Assembly: GCA_030446625.1 (NCBI GenBank)
Contig: JAUJMY010000001.1
Span: 231,496-295,495 of the forward strand
Direction of reading: 5' to 3'
DNA: 64,000 bases
DNA from: Gaiellaceae bacterium
Lineage (GTDB): Bacteria; Actinomycetota; Thermoleophilia; Gaiellales; Gaiellaceae
Under the pieces are notes generated by a model. That model saw nothing but the letters and a program-made list of their open reading frames with translations. It was not told the origin of the DNA and ran no database searches. Shown in pieces: positions 17,880-27,295 of the stretch (within the stretch, counting starts at the first letter, position 1; each line of letters begins with the position of its first letter). The position numbers were made by a program, and so were the translations under genes.

Positions 17880-17900
17880 CGGCTTAACCGTGGTATAGCG
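17880..17900 (+). promoter_or_regulatory. Direct repeat copy 2 with -10 box of AfsR-type gene
   Basis: Contains TATAGC at 17894-17899, ending 7 nt before the ATG at 17907, the leaderless spacing seen throughout the window. It is the second copy of the repeat at 17755. Confidence 0.5.
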
Positions 17901-17906
17901 ACCGCG

Positions 17907-20618
17907 ATGGAGTTCCGGATCCTGGGGAAGCTCGACATTGTCGGCGAGGGTGGGCCTCTCGCGATCACGGCCGAGAAGCAGCGGACGCTGCTGGCGATGC
18001 TCCTCCTGCACCCGAACGAGCCCGTCGCGAGTGACGCCTTGATCGACGCGCTGTGGGGCGAGACGCCGCCGCCGTCAGCGAGAAAGCTGCTCCAGATCTA
18101 CGTCTCGAACCTCCGCAAGCAACTGCCGCCCGCTCGCGTGCGCACGACGGCGGCGGGCTACGTCCTGGCCGCCGAGACGTCGGAGATCGACGCCGGGATG
18201 TTCGAGCAACTCGTCGCCGAGGGGCGCTCGGCGCTCGACGAGGCGAACCCGCGGCTCGCACTCGCGCGGCTGACGCGCGCGCTCGACCTCTGGCGCGGGC
18301 CGCCGCTCGCGGACTTCAGGTACGAGGACTTCGCGCAGGCGGAGATAGCGCGCCTCGAGGAGCTCCACGTCATAGCGCTCGAGGACGTCGTGGACGCAAG
18401 GCTTGCGCTCGGAAAGCACGAGGAGGTACTGACGGAAATTCAGGCGCTCGTGCGGACGCACCCGCACCGCGAGCGTCTCCGCGCGCAGCTGATGCTCGCG
18501 CTCTATCGCTCAGGGCGGCAGACGGAGGCGCTCGACGCGTACCGGGAGGCGCGTGCGGTGCTCCTCGAGGAGGGGCTCGATCCGGCGCCCGAGCTGAGTC
18601 GCCTACACCAGGCGATCCTCCGGCAAGACAGCAGCCTGGAGGTTGCGTTGGCGGACGACACCCCGGAGGCGACGGTCCCCGCGGCAGCGACCCCGCTGAT
18701 CGGACGCGCGCGAGAGCTCGAACAGCTGTGGAAGCTGATTGCGGCTCCGGCGGTACGACTCGTCACGCTGACCGGGCCCGGCGGCGCGGGGAAGACGCGC
18801 ATCGCGCTGGAAGTCGCGGCTCGAGCGGGCCGCGAGTTCGCGAACGGCGCCGTCTTCGTCGAGGTTGCCGCGATTCGCGACCCGACACTCGTCGTGCCCG
18901 AGGTCGCGCGAGCCCTGGGCGTGCCCGCCGGAAGCCTCGCCGACGAGCTCCGATCGAGCGAGCTCCTGCTCGTGGTCGACAACGTCGAGCAGGTGCTCGA
19001 CGCTGCGCCGGATCTGGCCGCGCTGCTCGCGGCCGCTCCGCGGCTGACGCTGCTCGTGACGAGCCGCGCGCCGCTCCACGTCGCGGGCGAGCACGAGTAC
19101 CAGGTGCCGACGCTCGCGCTCGAGGACGCCGTGGAGCTCTTCACGACGCGCGCCCGCCAGGTCGATTCCCGGTTCGACGCGGATCCCGCGGTCGCCGAGA
19201 TCTGCGCTCGGCTCGAAGGGCTGCCACTCGCGATCGAGCTCGCCGCGACCAGGGTGAAGGTGCTCGCGCCGACGGAAATCCTGAGCCGGCTCGAGCGACG
19301 GCTCGACCTCCTGACGGGAGGTGGTCGCGACGCCCCGGAGCGGCAGCGCACCGTTCGCGCGGCGATCGAGTGGAGCTACGACCTGCTGACCGCGGACGAG
19401 CAGGCGCTGTTCGCCGGTTTGGCGTCGTTCGCCGGCGGATTCACGCTCGCCGCGGCGGAGCGGGTGACGGGCGCCGAGCTCGACGCGGTCGCGTCGCTCG
19501 TCGACAAAAGCCTCGTCAACCGGAGCGACGACGGGCGGCTGTCGATGCTCGAGACGATTCGCGAGTTCGCCGCTGAGCGGCTCGAGCGGCGCGAGGACGC
19601 CGATGGCGTGCGCCGGCGCCATGCGGAGCTCTTCCTCGAGCTCGCGGAGTCCGCCACGCTCGCCGCCGACGCGGAGGGTGAGCAGAGGCACGACCGCGTG
19701 ATTCCGGAGCGCGAGAACATGCGCACGGCGCTCGAGTGGTCGCTCGCTTCCGGCGAGACGGCGCTCGGCTTGCAGCTCGCCGTCGCGCTGGAGAACTTCT
19801 GGGTGACGAGCGACCCGAGCGAGGGGGCGCGCTGGCTGTCGCGCCTGTTCAGCGCGGGCGGCGAGGTGCCGCAGATCCTGCGGGGCCGCGCGCTGCGCGC
19901 GTTCGGCGGCTGCACGGACATCGCCGGCGATCTAGCGCGCGCGGAGGAGCTGTACGAGCAGAGCCTCGCCGAGTTCCGCGCGGCCGGCGACGAGCGCGGG
20001 GTCGGGATCCTGCTTCACCGCCTCGGCATCGCGGCCGCGGAACGCGATCCGGCGCGCGCCCGCGCACTCGGCGACGAGAGTCTCGCGATCCACAGGCGCC
20101 TCGGGTACCGGAAGGGCGAAACGCAGGCGCTCGCCCTCCTCGCCGCGCTGGAGCACGCCGAAGGGAACACCGACCTCGCCCTCGAGCTGGCACGGGAGAG
20201 CGCGACGCTCGCGGCCGACATCGGCTTCCGCTGGTGGGAAGCCTGGCGCTCGCTCGAGGTCGCGCTGTGGACGGACGAGCCGGAATGTGCAGCAGAAGCG
20301 GAGCCCTGGGCGCTCCGCGCACTGGCTCTCCTCGCGCGCATGGGGGACAAGCGCGGCGTAGCTTGGGCGCTCGCCGTCCTGGCGCGGACGAGCGCCGATG
20401 CCGGCGACCTCGAGCGCGCCGGACGGCTGCTCGGGGCTCTCGAGGCGGAGGATGCGCGGACGGGGACGGAACCGCCGCGGGGTCGCGCCGAGCTGACGGC
20501 GCCGCTCGTCGCCGTGGTCGACGATGCGCTTCAGCGTGGCCGCGAAGAGGGGCGACAGCTCTCGCTCGAGGCCGCCGTGGCGTACGCCATCGGCAGCGTC
20601 ACGCGTGCGCGTGCGTGA
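17907..20618 (+). CDS. AfsR/SARP-type regulator with BTAD and NB-ARC-like ATPase
   Basis: 903 aa, ATG. Residues 1-95 are a winged-helix OmpR-type DNA-binding domain (MEFRILGKLDIVGEG, DALIDALWGETPPPSARKLL). Residues 97-240 are the BTAD helical domain (RTHPHRERLRAQLMLALYRS). An NB-ARC-like NTPase starts near 265 with Walker A TGPGGAGKTRIA at about 287 and Walker B ELLLVVDNVEQVLD. Residues 600-900 are TPR-like repeats. This is the AfsR/GcvR-type one-component activator architecture. It sits next to no obvious biosynthetic cluster; the GH1-like gene downstream and the secreted protein upstream are candidate targets. Confidence 0.9.
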   Translation: MEFRILGKLDIVGEGGPLAITAEKQRTLLAMLLLHPNEPVASDALIDALWGETPPPSARKLLQIYVSNLRKQLPPARVRTTAAGYVLAAETSEIDAGMFEQLVAEGRSALDEANPRLALARLTRALDLWRGPPLADFRYEDFAQAEIARLEELHVIALEDVVDARLALGKHEEVLTEIQALVRTHPHRERLRAQLMLALYRSGRQTEALDAYREARAVLLEEGLDPAPELSRLHQAILRQDSSLEVALADDTPEATVPAAATPLIGRARELEQLWKLIAAPAVRLVTLTGPGGAGKTRIALEVAARAGREFANGAVFVEVAAIRDPTLVVPEVARALGVPAGSLADELRSSELLLVVDNVEQVLDAAPDLAALLAAAPRLTLLVTSRAPLHVAGEHEYQVPTLALEDAVELFTTRARQVDSRFDADPAVAEICARLEGLPLAIELAATRVKVLAPTEILSRLERRLDLLTGGGRDAPERQRTVRAAIEWSYDLLTADEQALFAGLASFAGGFTLAAAERVTGAELDAVASLVDKSLVNRSDDGRLSMLETIREFAAERLERREDADGVRRRHAELFLELAESATLAADAEGEQRHDRVIPERENMRTALEWSLASGETALGLQLAVALENFWVTSDPSEGARWLSRLFSAGGEVPQILRGRALRAFGGCTDIAGDLARAEELYEQSLAEFRAAGDERGVGILLHRLGIAAAERDPARARALGDESLAIHRRLGYRKGETQALALLAALEHAEGNTDLALELARESATLAADIGFRWWEAWRSLEVALWTDEPECAAEAEPWALRALALLARMGDKRGVAWALAVLARTSADAGDLERAGRLLGALEAEDARTGTEPPRGRAELTAPLVAVVDDALQRGREEGRQLSLEAAVAYAIGSVTRARA

Positions 20619-20638
20619 TGCTTCCGTGGTTGGGTCGG

Positions 20639-20644
20639 TAGCCT
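20639..20644 (+). promoter_or_regulatory. -10 box for GH1-like gene
   Basis: TAGCCT (TANNNT) ends 7 nt before the GTG at 20652; no SD sequence. Confidence 0.35.
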
Positions 20645-20651
20645 CGGGATC

Positions 20652-21902
20652 GTGTCCGCCAGCTACGGGATCTTCCCGACCTTCTTCCTCTCCGGATTCG
20701 AGTGCTCGACGTTCGTGTGGAAGGACCAGGGCCGGCGCGATCTCGTCGAGGAGACGCAGCACCGCTACCACGCGGAGGCGGACTACGCGCTCCTGCGCGA
20801 GCTGGGTATCGCCGTCTCGCGCGAGGGCGTGCCCTGGCCGCTCGTCGAGCGCGACGGCGAGTTCGACTTCTCCGGGCTCGACCCGCTGCTCGACGCGATG
20901 AACGAGAACCAGATCCTTCCGATCTGGGACCTCTGCCATTACGGCTATCCCGACGACGCCGACCCGTTCGCGGACGACTTCGCGGAACGGTTCGCGCGTT
21001 ACGCGCGCGCCGCCGCCGAGTACGTGATCCCGCGCAGCCGCGGCCCTCACTTCTTCACGCCGATCAACGAGATCACGTTCTTCGGCTTCGCCGGCGGAGA
21101 GTGGGGGTGGATCGCTCCGTTCGGGCGGACGCAAGAGGATCGGTACCGGCTGCGCCTCGCGCTGTGCCGCGCCGCGATCGCGGGCGTCAACGCGGTGCGC
21201 GAGGTCGACCCCGACGCGCGGATGGTGCACGTCGACCCACTGATCCTCGTCGTCGCGCCGCCGGACCGGCCCGACCTCGAGGACGACGCGCGTCACGAGA
21301 CCTACGACGACACGTTCTTCGCGTGGGACGTCCTGGCGGGGAAGCAACACCCCGAGCTCGGCGGCTCGGCCGAGATCCTCGACATCGTCGCGGTCAACTG
21401 TTACTCGTTCGGCCAGATGGAGTTCCGCGAGACCGGGCCGCACACCGCGCTCGGCCCGCGCGACGACCGCATCGAGCCCCTCTGCAAGCTTCTGGAGGTC
21501 GCGTGGGAGCGCTACGGGCGGCCGATGATCATCGGCGAGACGAGCGGCCTCGGCGAGGGACGACCGGGGTGGCTGAACGACGTGATGGAGGAGTCGCTCG
21601 CGGCCGTCGACCGCGGAGTCGAGCTCCACGGCGTGTGCCTCTTCCCCGCCGTCGACATGCCCAACTGGCATGACGGCGAGTGGCTTCACAACGGGATCTG
21701 CGACCTCGTCAAGGACGAGGAGACGGGTGTGCTCGACCGCGTGCGGTACGAGCCGTACGTTGCGGAGCTGCGCCGCTGGCAGCGACTCCTGAACCGCGTG
21801 ACGGAGCTCGACGAGGATCCGTACAGCGACCCGATCGACCTCGAGGAGATCGTCGTCGCCGCGAAGAAGCTGAACCACCAGCCGGACGTGGACTGGTCGT
21901 AG
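20652..21902 (+). CDS. GH1-like glycoside hydrolase
   Basis: 416 aa, GTG. Resembles clan-A beta/alpha-barrel enzymes annotated as family 1 glycosylhydrolase. Acid/base Glu is in FFTPINEITFFGFAGG and the likely nucleophile Glu in MIIGETSGLGEG. N-terminal EREGVPWPL-type strand (here VSREGVPWPLVERDGEFDFS) and IWDLCHYGYPDD fit a beta-glucosidase-like barrel. There is no signal peptide, so it is cytoplasmic. It is shorter than classical beta-glucosidases (about 450) and forms a separate clade common in actinobacteria; substrate unknown. Confidence 0.75.
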   Translation: MSASYGIFPTFFLSGFECSTFVWKDQGRRDLVEETQHRYHAEADYALLRELGIAVSREGVPWPLVERDGEFDFSGLDPLLDAMNENQILPIWDLCHYGYPDDADPFADDFAERFARYARAAAEYVIPRSRGPHFFTPINEITFFGFAGGEWGWIAPFGRTQEDRYRLRLALCRAAIAGVNAVREVDPDARMVHVDPLILVVAPPDRPDLEDDARHETYDDTFFAWDVLAGKQHPELGGSAEILDIVAVNCYSFGQMEFRETGPHTALGPRDDRIEPLCKLLEVAWERYGRPMIIGETSGLGEGRPGWLNDVMEESLAAVDRGVELHGVCLFPAVDMPNWHDGEWLHNGICDLVKDEETGVLDRVRYEPYVAELRRWQRLLNRVTELDEDPYSDPIDLEEIVVAAKKLNHQPDVDWS

Positions 21903-21905
21903 CGC

Positions 21906-22577
21906 CTACTCCGCGAGGAGGAAATCCAACAGGAGTGGGTTGACGACTTCGGGGCTGCGGATGTCTGGCCGATGGCCGCCGCCGCGGATCAGCTCCAGCC
22001 GTGCGTCGGGCATGGCCGCGACGATGCCCTCGGCGATCGACGTCGGGACGGCCGCGTCGGACGCGCCGTGGACGACGAGCGCCGGACAGCAGACGCTCCC
22101 GAGCAGTGCGGCGGGACGTCGCCAGTCTGCCTCGAGCTCCTGAGCGACGATCACCTCCGGCGACGCGTCGAGGCCGATGGCGATCATCTCGTCGATGACC
22201 TCCGACGAGTCGGGCTCGGTGAAGACGTTGTGCATGAAGGGCACGATGAACCCGCGCCAATCGGCCCGCAGCCGCTCGAGCGCCTCAGGGTCGGGACGTG
22301 CAGGGCCCGCGTCCAGCCTCATGTAAGGGGCGACCGCGACCAGGCGGTCGACGCGCTCGGGATGATCGGCGGCGAGCAGCACCGCGGCGTTCAGTCCCCG
22401 CGACGCGGTGACGACCGCTGCGCGCTCGGCTCCGACTGCGTGGAGAACCGCGGCCGCATCGGCGGCGTGAAGCGCGAAGTCGTACCCGCGCTCGGGCCGA
22501 TCGCTCGCACCCGAGCCGCGGGCGTCGTAGGTCGCGACGGTCGCGTGCGGTGCGAAGGCCGCGACCTGGTGCCCCAC
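21906..22577 (-). CDS. Alpha/beta hydrolase, N-terminus out of frame
   Basis: The frame from GTG 22577 gives 223 aa: nucleophile region VVTASRGLNAAVLLAADHPE, then CCPALVVHGASDAAVPTSIA and the His motif IRGGGHRPDI. The usual nucleophile elbow GxSxG reads TASRG here, so catalytic Ser is plausible. Homologous N-terminal strand sequence continues upstream in the same frame (AVDGTRIAWYLYGNGEPLIL to about 22675) but no ATG, GTG or TTG exists there before a stop near 22711. A GTG at 22716 lies in another frame, so a one-base shift near 22670-22680 probably separates start and body. It converges on the GH1-like gene with a 3-bp gap. Confidence 0.7.
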   Translation of the reverse strand: MGHQVAAFAPHATVATYDARGSGASDRPERGYDFALHAADAAAVLHAVGAERAAVVTASRGLNAAVLLAADHPERVDRLVAVAPYMRLDAGPARPDPEALERLRADWRGFIVPFMHNVFTEPDSSEVIDEMIAIGLDASPEVIVAQELEADWRRPAALLGSVCCPALVVHGASDAAVPTSIAEGIVAAMPDARLELIRGGGHRPDIRSPEVVNPLLLDFLLAE

Positions 22578-22824
22578 GACGCGCGCGTCGACGAGGTTCC
22601 AGGTCGGGATGAACAGGATGAGCGGCTCGCCGTTGCCGTACAGGTACCAGGCGATTCGCGTCCCGTCGACGGCTCGTCGCGATGCCGTGGTCCCTGCGCT
22701 GCGGGGCCGCGATCACGCCGCGGATTCTGACCGATGAAGCACGGCTGGAGGAGGCGGCGCGCTTGCGTCCCGCGAGCAGGCACGCCAGACTTGTCGCGCG
22801 CCATCCCCGACGAAAGGAGCGACG

Positions 22825-23649
22825 ATGTCGTCAGCGCCGCCCGATGCCGAGCTGAAAGCGCGCCACCGCGCGATGTGGGCCTCCGGCGACTACCCGTCCA
22901 TGGTGGAGACGTTCCTGCTGCCGCTCGGCCCGCGGCTCGTCGAGGCTTGCGGAATCGGGCCGGGGATGCGCGTTCTCGACGTGGCAGCGGGGACCGGCAA
23001 CGCGTCGATCGAGGCCGCCAGGGCCGGCGCACAGGTCGTCGCGAGTGATCTGACTCCGGAGCTCTTCGACGTCGGACGCCGCCGTGCCGAAGCCGCTGGC
23101 GTCGAGCTCGAGTGGGTTGAGGGGGACGCGGAGAACCTCCCGTTCGAGGACGAGTCTTTCGATGTCGTGATGTCGGCGATCGGCGTGATGTTCGCGCCCC
23201 TGCATCAGAAGGCCGCGGACGAGCTCGTTCGCGTCTGCCGGCCCGGCGGCACCATCGGCGTGCTGAGCTGGACTCCCGAGGGCATGATCGGCGCGCTGTT
23301 CCGGGCTATGGGCCCGTTCGCTCCGCCGCCGCCGCCTGGCGCGCAGCCGCCGCCGCTGTGGGGCAGCGAGGAGCATCTTCGCGAGCTGACGGACGGTCGC
23401 GTGGAGTGGCGCACGCTCGAGCGCGACGTGCTCGAGGTGACGGCGTTCGAGCGGCCGGAGGACTTCGCGAACCACTTCAGGGAGCAATACGGGCCGACGC
23501 TCACGACGCGGGGGAACGCGGAGCGCAACGAGCGTGCCGCCGAGTTCGACGAGGCTTTCCAGCGCGTGTTCGAGGAAGCGAACCGCGGCAGCGGCGAGAG
23601 CGCCCGGTTCGAGATGGAGTACCTGCTCGCCGTGGGCGAGCGTACGTGA
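22825..23649 (+). CDS. Class I SAM-dependent methyltransferase
   Basis: 274 aa, ATG with SD-like AAAGGAG 5 nt upstream. Rossmann motif I is VLDVAAGTGNASIEAA, motif II region VVASDLTPELFDVGRRRA, then the acidic DAENLPFEDESFDVVMSAIG and the post-motif GGTIGVLSWTPEG. It belongs to the UbiE/COQ5-like small-molecule methyltransferases; the substrate is not inferable. The proline-rich loop PFAPPPPPGAQPPPLWG is typical of a group of actinobacterial members. Confidence 0.85.
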   Translation: MSSAPPDAELKARHRAMWASGDYPSMVETFLLPLGPRLVEACGIGPGMRVLDVAAGTGNASIEAARAGAQVVASDLTPELFDVGRRRAEAAGVELEWVEGDAENLPFEDESFDVVMSAIGVMFAPLHQKAADELVRVCRPGGTIGVLSWTPEGMIGALFRAMGPFAPPPPPGAQPPPLWGSEEHLRELTDGRVEWRTLERDVLEVTAFERPEDFANHFREQYGPTLTTRGNAERNERAAEFDEAFQRVFEEANRGSGESARFEMEYLLAVGERT

Positions 23650-23662
23650 GGCCTCGCCGGGA

Positions 23663-24868
23663 CTAGTCCGCCGAGCCGGGCGCGGCGCGGCGGAGCCGCA
23701 GCATGGCGACGGTACCGAGCGCCGGCCCGGGCGCGAGGAACGCGAACGCCCAGCGCCAGCCGACGTGCTAGACGAGGACCGTGATCAGCCAGACGGTCGC
23801 GACCGTGAGAGTGAAGCCGACGGCTAGCTGGAGCGTCAGCGCCGTGGCGACGAAGGCAGCGTCGCTCCGCTCCGTGACGAGCGTCGAGAACGGTGCGGAG
23901 TCGGCGACGACGCTGAAGCCCCAGACGAGCGAGACGGCGACGAGGAGCCACGTCGGCGCGTCGAAGACGAGTCCGACCAGGACCGCGCACGACCCCGAGA
24001 TCGTCATCATCAGCGCGCTCGTCTCCGCGCGCCCCCAGCGATCGCCGAGGACGCCCCCGAGCCAGCAGCCGATCCCGCCCACCGCGATCACGGCGAACGT
24101 GGTGAACGCCGCGGACGTGCCGACCGCGCCTCCGCGCGCGCTCTCGAACGCGCCGAAGAAGACGACGAACCACGCCCACATGGCGTAGAGCTCCCACATG
24201 TGGCCGAAGTAGCCGAGGCACGCGAGCCTTACGTCCCGGTTCGCGAAGACGAGGCGTGCCTGCCGCGGGTCGAACGTCGCTCGCGGGAACGGGAATGGCC
24301 CTTCCGGTACCGCGACGCGCGCGACGAGCGCCCCGGCGAACGTCAGCGCCGAGGTCGTGTACACCACGAGCCGCCAGTCGAGGCCGCCGAGCCCGTTGAC
24401 GAGGTGTGGCGCTGCCGAGCCCACCGTCAGCGCTCCCACGATGACGCCGAGCGCCGTCCCTCGCCCACGCCGGAACCACGTCGCCATCAGCTTCAGCGCC
24501 GGCGGGTAGACGCCGGCGAGGAAGAATCCCGTCGCGAAGCGGAGGGGAAGCGCAGCCGCTGCTCCGCCGGCGAACGGCAGCAGCACGTTCGCCGCCGCGG
24601 CGCCCGTTCCGCCGGCGAGGATGACGGTGCGCGACGAGTACACGTCGGCGATGTTCGCGATGCTCGAGGCGAGCGCTCCCGCGACGAAGCCGAGCTGGAC
24701 CGCGATCGTCAGCCACGCGGCCGCGCTCGGCGTCAACGCCCACTCCGCGCGCAGCTGCGGCACGACGGCCGTCGCCGAGAACCACGTGCTCATCCCGAGC
24801 ACGACGGCGACGGCGAGGAGCGCGAGCGCGCGCACCCGGCCGGGTGCGCGGTCCGCGGGCGGCCCCAC
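23663..24868 (-). pseudogene. MFS transporter interrupted by an amber codon
   Basis: From ATG 24868, 366 residues run to a TAG (23768-23770), then the same frame continues HVGWRWAFAFLAPGPALGTV and ends at a second TAG (23663-23665). The continuation is a natural final MFS helix and tail, so the first TAG looks like a nonsense change (for example CAG to TAG). The intact form would be about 401 aa with 12 helices; motif A equivalent VYSSRTVILAGG and GDRWGRAETSAL support MFS. The truncated protein would lack the last helix. Confidence 0.75.
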
Positions 24869-24920
24869 TACGTCTGCGGCGTGCGAGCTTCCACGCCGTT
24901 CGTCGCGTGGAGCGGCTGCG

Positions 24921-26882
24921 TCAGGTCCGCCGCCAGTCGATCGAGACGACCTCGACCGCGTCCGAGATCCCCTTCAGCGCGACGGAGCGGATCTGCGAGA
25001 GCGAGAGCCGGTCCGCGATCTCCGCGATCGTGTCGCGTGTCGCGAGGATCTCACCTCCTTCGGCGAGCGCTCCGACGCGCGCCGCCTCGTGCACGCCCTT
25101 GCCGCGATAGCCGCCCGCGGCCTCGGCCGCGACAGCGCTGTGGATCCCGATCCTGACCTGAGGCGCGAAGCCGTGGTCGCTTCGATGCTCGGCAAGCCTG
25201 CGCTGGATCGCGATCGCGCAGTCGACCGCGTCGGCGACGGCGTCGAAGGCGACGAAGAACCCGTCGCCGGCGTGGTCGATCTCGGTCCCGCGCGTGGCGG
25301 CGAAGGCCGCTCGCAGCGCGTCGTCGTGCCAGCGAACGACGCTCGTCCACGCTTCGTCGCCGATCGCTTCGACGAGCTGCGTGGACGACACGATGTCGGT
25401 GAACAGGAACGTCTTCGCGACGACGACGGCGTCTGTCGCGGTTGTTGTGGCCGCGGCGAGCGCTGCGGCCCGTCTCGCGTCCGGCATGGCACCGAGCTGC
25501 TGGAAGCACGCCTTCGCCGCGTCGAGGTGCCCGCGCGCGGCGTCGTCGTCCCCAAGCGCTCGGTATGCCTCACCGAGCAGCGCCCGCGCGCGCGCCGCCT
25601 CGTACGGCGCGTCGAGCTCCGACCAGAGCTCCCACGCCGCGCGTGCCGTCCGGGCCGCCGCTCCGGCGTCGCCGCGTCCCAGCTCGACAGCTGCGTGAGC
25701 GGCCAGTGCGTGTGCGCGGAGCGCGTCGCTCTTGAACGTCTCCGCGATCCGCTTCAGCTCGACCACGGCGTCCTGCGCCGTCGGCAGATCGCCCGCGGCG
25801 ATCGCGATCTCGACGCGTGCAGGGAGGAGACGCGCGCGCGCGAGCCTGTCCCACGGCTTCTCGTCGAGGGCGCGCCCGATGCAGGTGGAGGCGCCGTCGA
25901 CGTTCCCTGCGGCGAGCTTGAGCAGCGCGAGCCCGGGCTCCGGCGTCAGGCCGAGCTCGGACGCCTGGCTGAACGCGTCTGACGCTCCCGCGTAGTCACC
26001 CACGCGGAGCCGGATCTCGCCGACCTCGTAGAGCGCGCGCGCGGCGACCGGCAGGCGGAAGTGCTTCAGCTCCTCGCTCGCGCTCCTCGCCGCTTCCTCC
26101 GCCTCGACCCACGCACCACGGAGCTTCATCACTTCGGCCTGGTCGACCCTGCACTGGCCGGGGAAGCCCGCGATCGCCTGCCGTTCGCACCACCGCTTCG
26201 CCGCGTCCGTCCATTCGCCGGCACGGCGAAAGTCCGCCAGGTTCCGGCACGCCTCGATGACGTTGCAGTAGATGACGGCTGTTGCGTACGGCCCCACCTC
26301 GCCGTGCATAGCCGCGAGCGTCGCCTCGTCGAGGTCGCTGAGCCCGTCGTCGACGTCGCCCTTCGTGACCTTGAAGCGGCCGAGGTCATGGAGCGACAGG
26401 GCCATGAGGTCGCGGTCGCCGAAGCGTGTGCCGAGCTCGAGCGCGCGCTCCGAGAGCTCGAGCGCCTCGTCGAGCTTCCCGTGCCCCGCGGCGTACGCCG
26501 CCTCGCGGCGCATGAGGTGCGCGTGCTCGATGCACTCCGGCTCGTCGGCGAGCAACCGCTGTGCGCGCTTGAACCACGCCGCCTCCAGCGCCTTGTTCAG
26601 CTTGCCGTAGTAGTTGAACGAGACGCGGAGCGCTTCGACAGCGGCGGTTCGGCGATCGCCGCGGGCGAGAAACGTCCGAAACGCGCGCTCTCGAGCCTCG
26701 ATGCACTCGTCGAGCCTGCCCGTCCACCACGCGCACTCGCCGAGCTGTTCGAGCTGCTCGGGCGACAGCTCCCCCTGCGCGTCTGCGTCTCGGAGCAACT
26801 CGTACGCCTCTTGCCATGCGTGGCGGTCGATCGCGGCCTGCGCGTCGTCGACGCGCGGCGCCCCTACGTCTTGTTCGACCAT
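24921..26882 (-). CDS. TPR protein with C-terminal adenylate/guanylate cyclase
   Basis: 653 aa, ATG. Residues 1-460 are TPR-like helical pairs (ELSPEQLEQLGECAWWTGRL, AFSQASELGLTPEPGLALLK). The class III cyclase homology domain covers about 470-650: VVAKTFLFTDIVSSTQLVEA with the first metal Asp and HAGDGFFVAFDA with the second, then a region ending RSVALKGISDAVEVVSID. In most actinobacterial cyclase-TPR proteins the cyclase is N-terminal and followed by an AAA ATPase; here the order is reversed and the ATPase is absent. The last residues (KGISDAVEV) match the usual cyclase end. It may produce cAMP in response to a TPR partner. Confidence 0.85.
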   Translation of the reverse strand: MVEQDVGAPRVDDAQAAIDRHAWQEAYELLRDADAQGELSPEQLEQLGECAWWTGRLDECIEARERAFRTFLARGDRRTAAVEALRVSFNYYGKLNKALEAAWFKRAQRLLADEPECIEHAHLMRREAAYAAGHGKLDEALELSERALELGTRFGDRDLMALSLHDLGRFKVTKGDVDDGLSDLDEATLAAMHGEVGPYATAVIYCNVIEACRNLADFRRAGEWTDAAKRWCERQAIAGFPGQCRVDQAEVMKLRGAWVEAEEAARSASEELKHFRLPVAARALYEVGEIRLRVGDYAGASDAFSQASELGLTPEPGLALLKLAAGNVDGASTCIGRALDEKPWDRLARARLLPARVEIAIAAGDLPTAQDAVVELKRIAETFKSDALRAHALAAHAAVELGRGDAGAAARTARAAWELWSELDAPYEAARARALLGEAYRALGDDDAARGHLDAAKACFQQLGAMPDARRAAALAAATTTATDAVVVAKTFLFTDIVSSTQLVEAIGDEAWTSVVRWHDDALRAAFAATRGTEIDHAGDGFFVAFDAVADAVDCAIAIQRRLAEHRSDHGFAPQVRIGIHSAVAAEAAGGYRGKGVHEAARVGALAEGGEILATRDTIAEIADRLSLSQIRSVALKGISDAVEVVSIDWRRT

Positions 26883-26945
26883 CTCATCATTCTCCGTGCA
26901 GCTGCGGCCGGACTCAAGTGCGGCTACCGCGGACGGCGGCGCGCG

Positions 26946-27236
26946 TCAGGCCGGACTCAGCGGGAAGTCCTCAGGCGTCACGTCGCCGGCGATCTCGTAC
27001 AGGGCGACGATCTCGTGGTCGCCGAGCCCGGCCGCGTGGGCGTGGACGACGTCCTGGCTCGGGGCGTCGTAGACGCAGTAGGTCTTCACCGCCCCCTGGT
27101 CGTCGACGATGACGTGACTGTGCTCCCAGACGATCTCCGGGAACCGTTCCTCCGCAACCTGCCGCGAGCGGCGACCGATGACCGGCATCTCATCCTGCGC
27201 GACGTGGAACTTTCGCTCGATCAGGTAGCGCGGCAT
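26946..27236 (-). CDS. DUF4242 family small protein
   Basis: 96 aa from ATG at 27236 (PRYLIERKF). DUF4242 proteins have this ferredoxin-like start, a central VIVDDQGAVKTYCVYDAPS and a HAAGLGDHEIVALYEIAGD ending. Some are annotated as nickel-binding family members, but the function is unproven. The longer open frame upstream is not supported by family length. Confidence 0.8.
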   Translation of the reverse strand: MPRYLIERKFHVAQDEMPVIGRRSRQVAEERFPEIVWEHSHVIVDDQGAVKTYCVYDAPSQDVVHAHAAGLGDHEIVALYEIAGDVTPEDFPLSPA

Positions 27237-27295
27237 TGGGGGCGAGCTTACACCGGAGCGCTCGGGCGCACGAGGGGCGCCGTCCACGCGAAGGC

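Noticed and set aside
23768-23770. Pyrrolysine or programmed readthrough at the MFS TAG
   Set aside because: No context or genes for recoding; TAG is used as an ordinary stop in many neighbouring genes.
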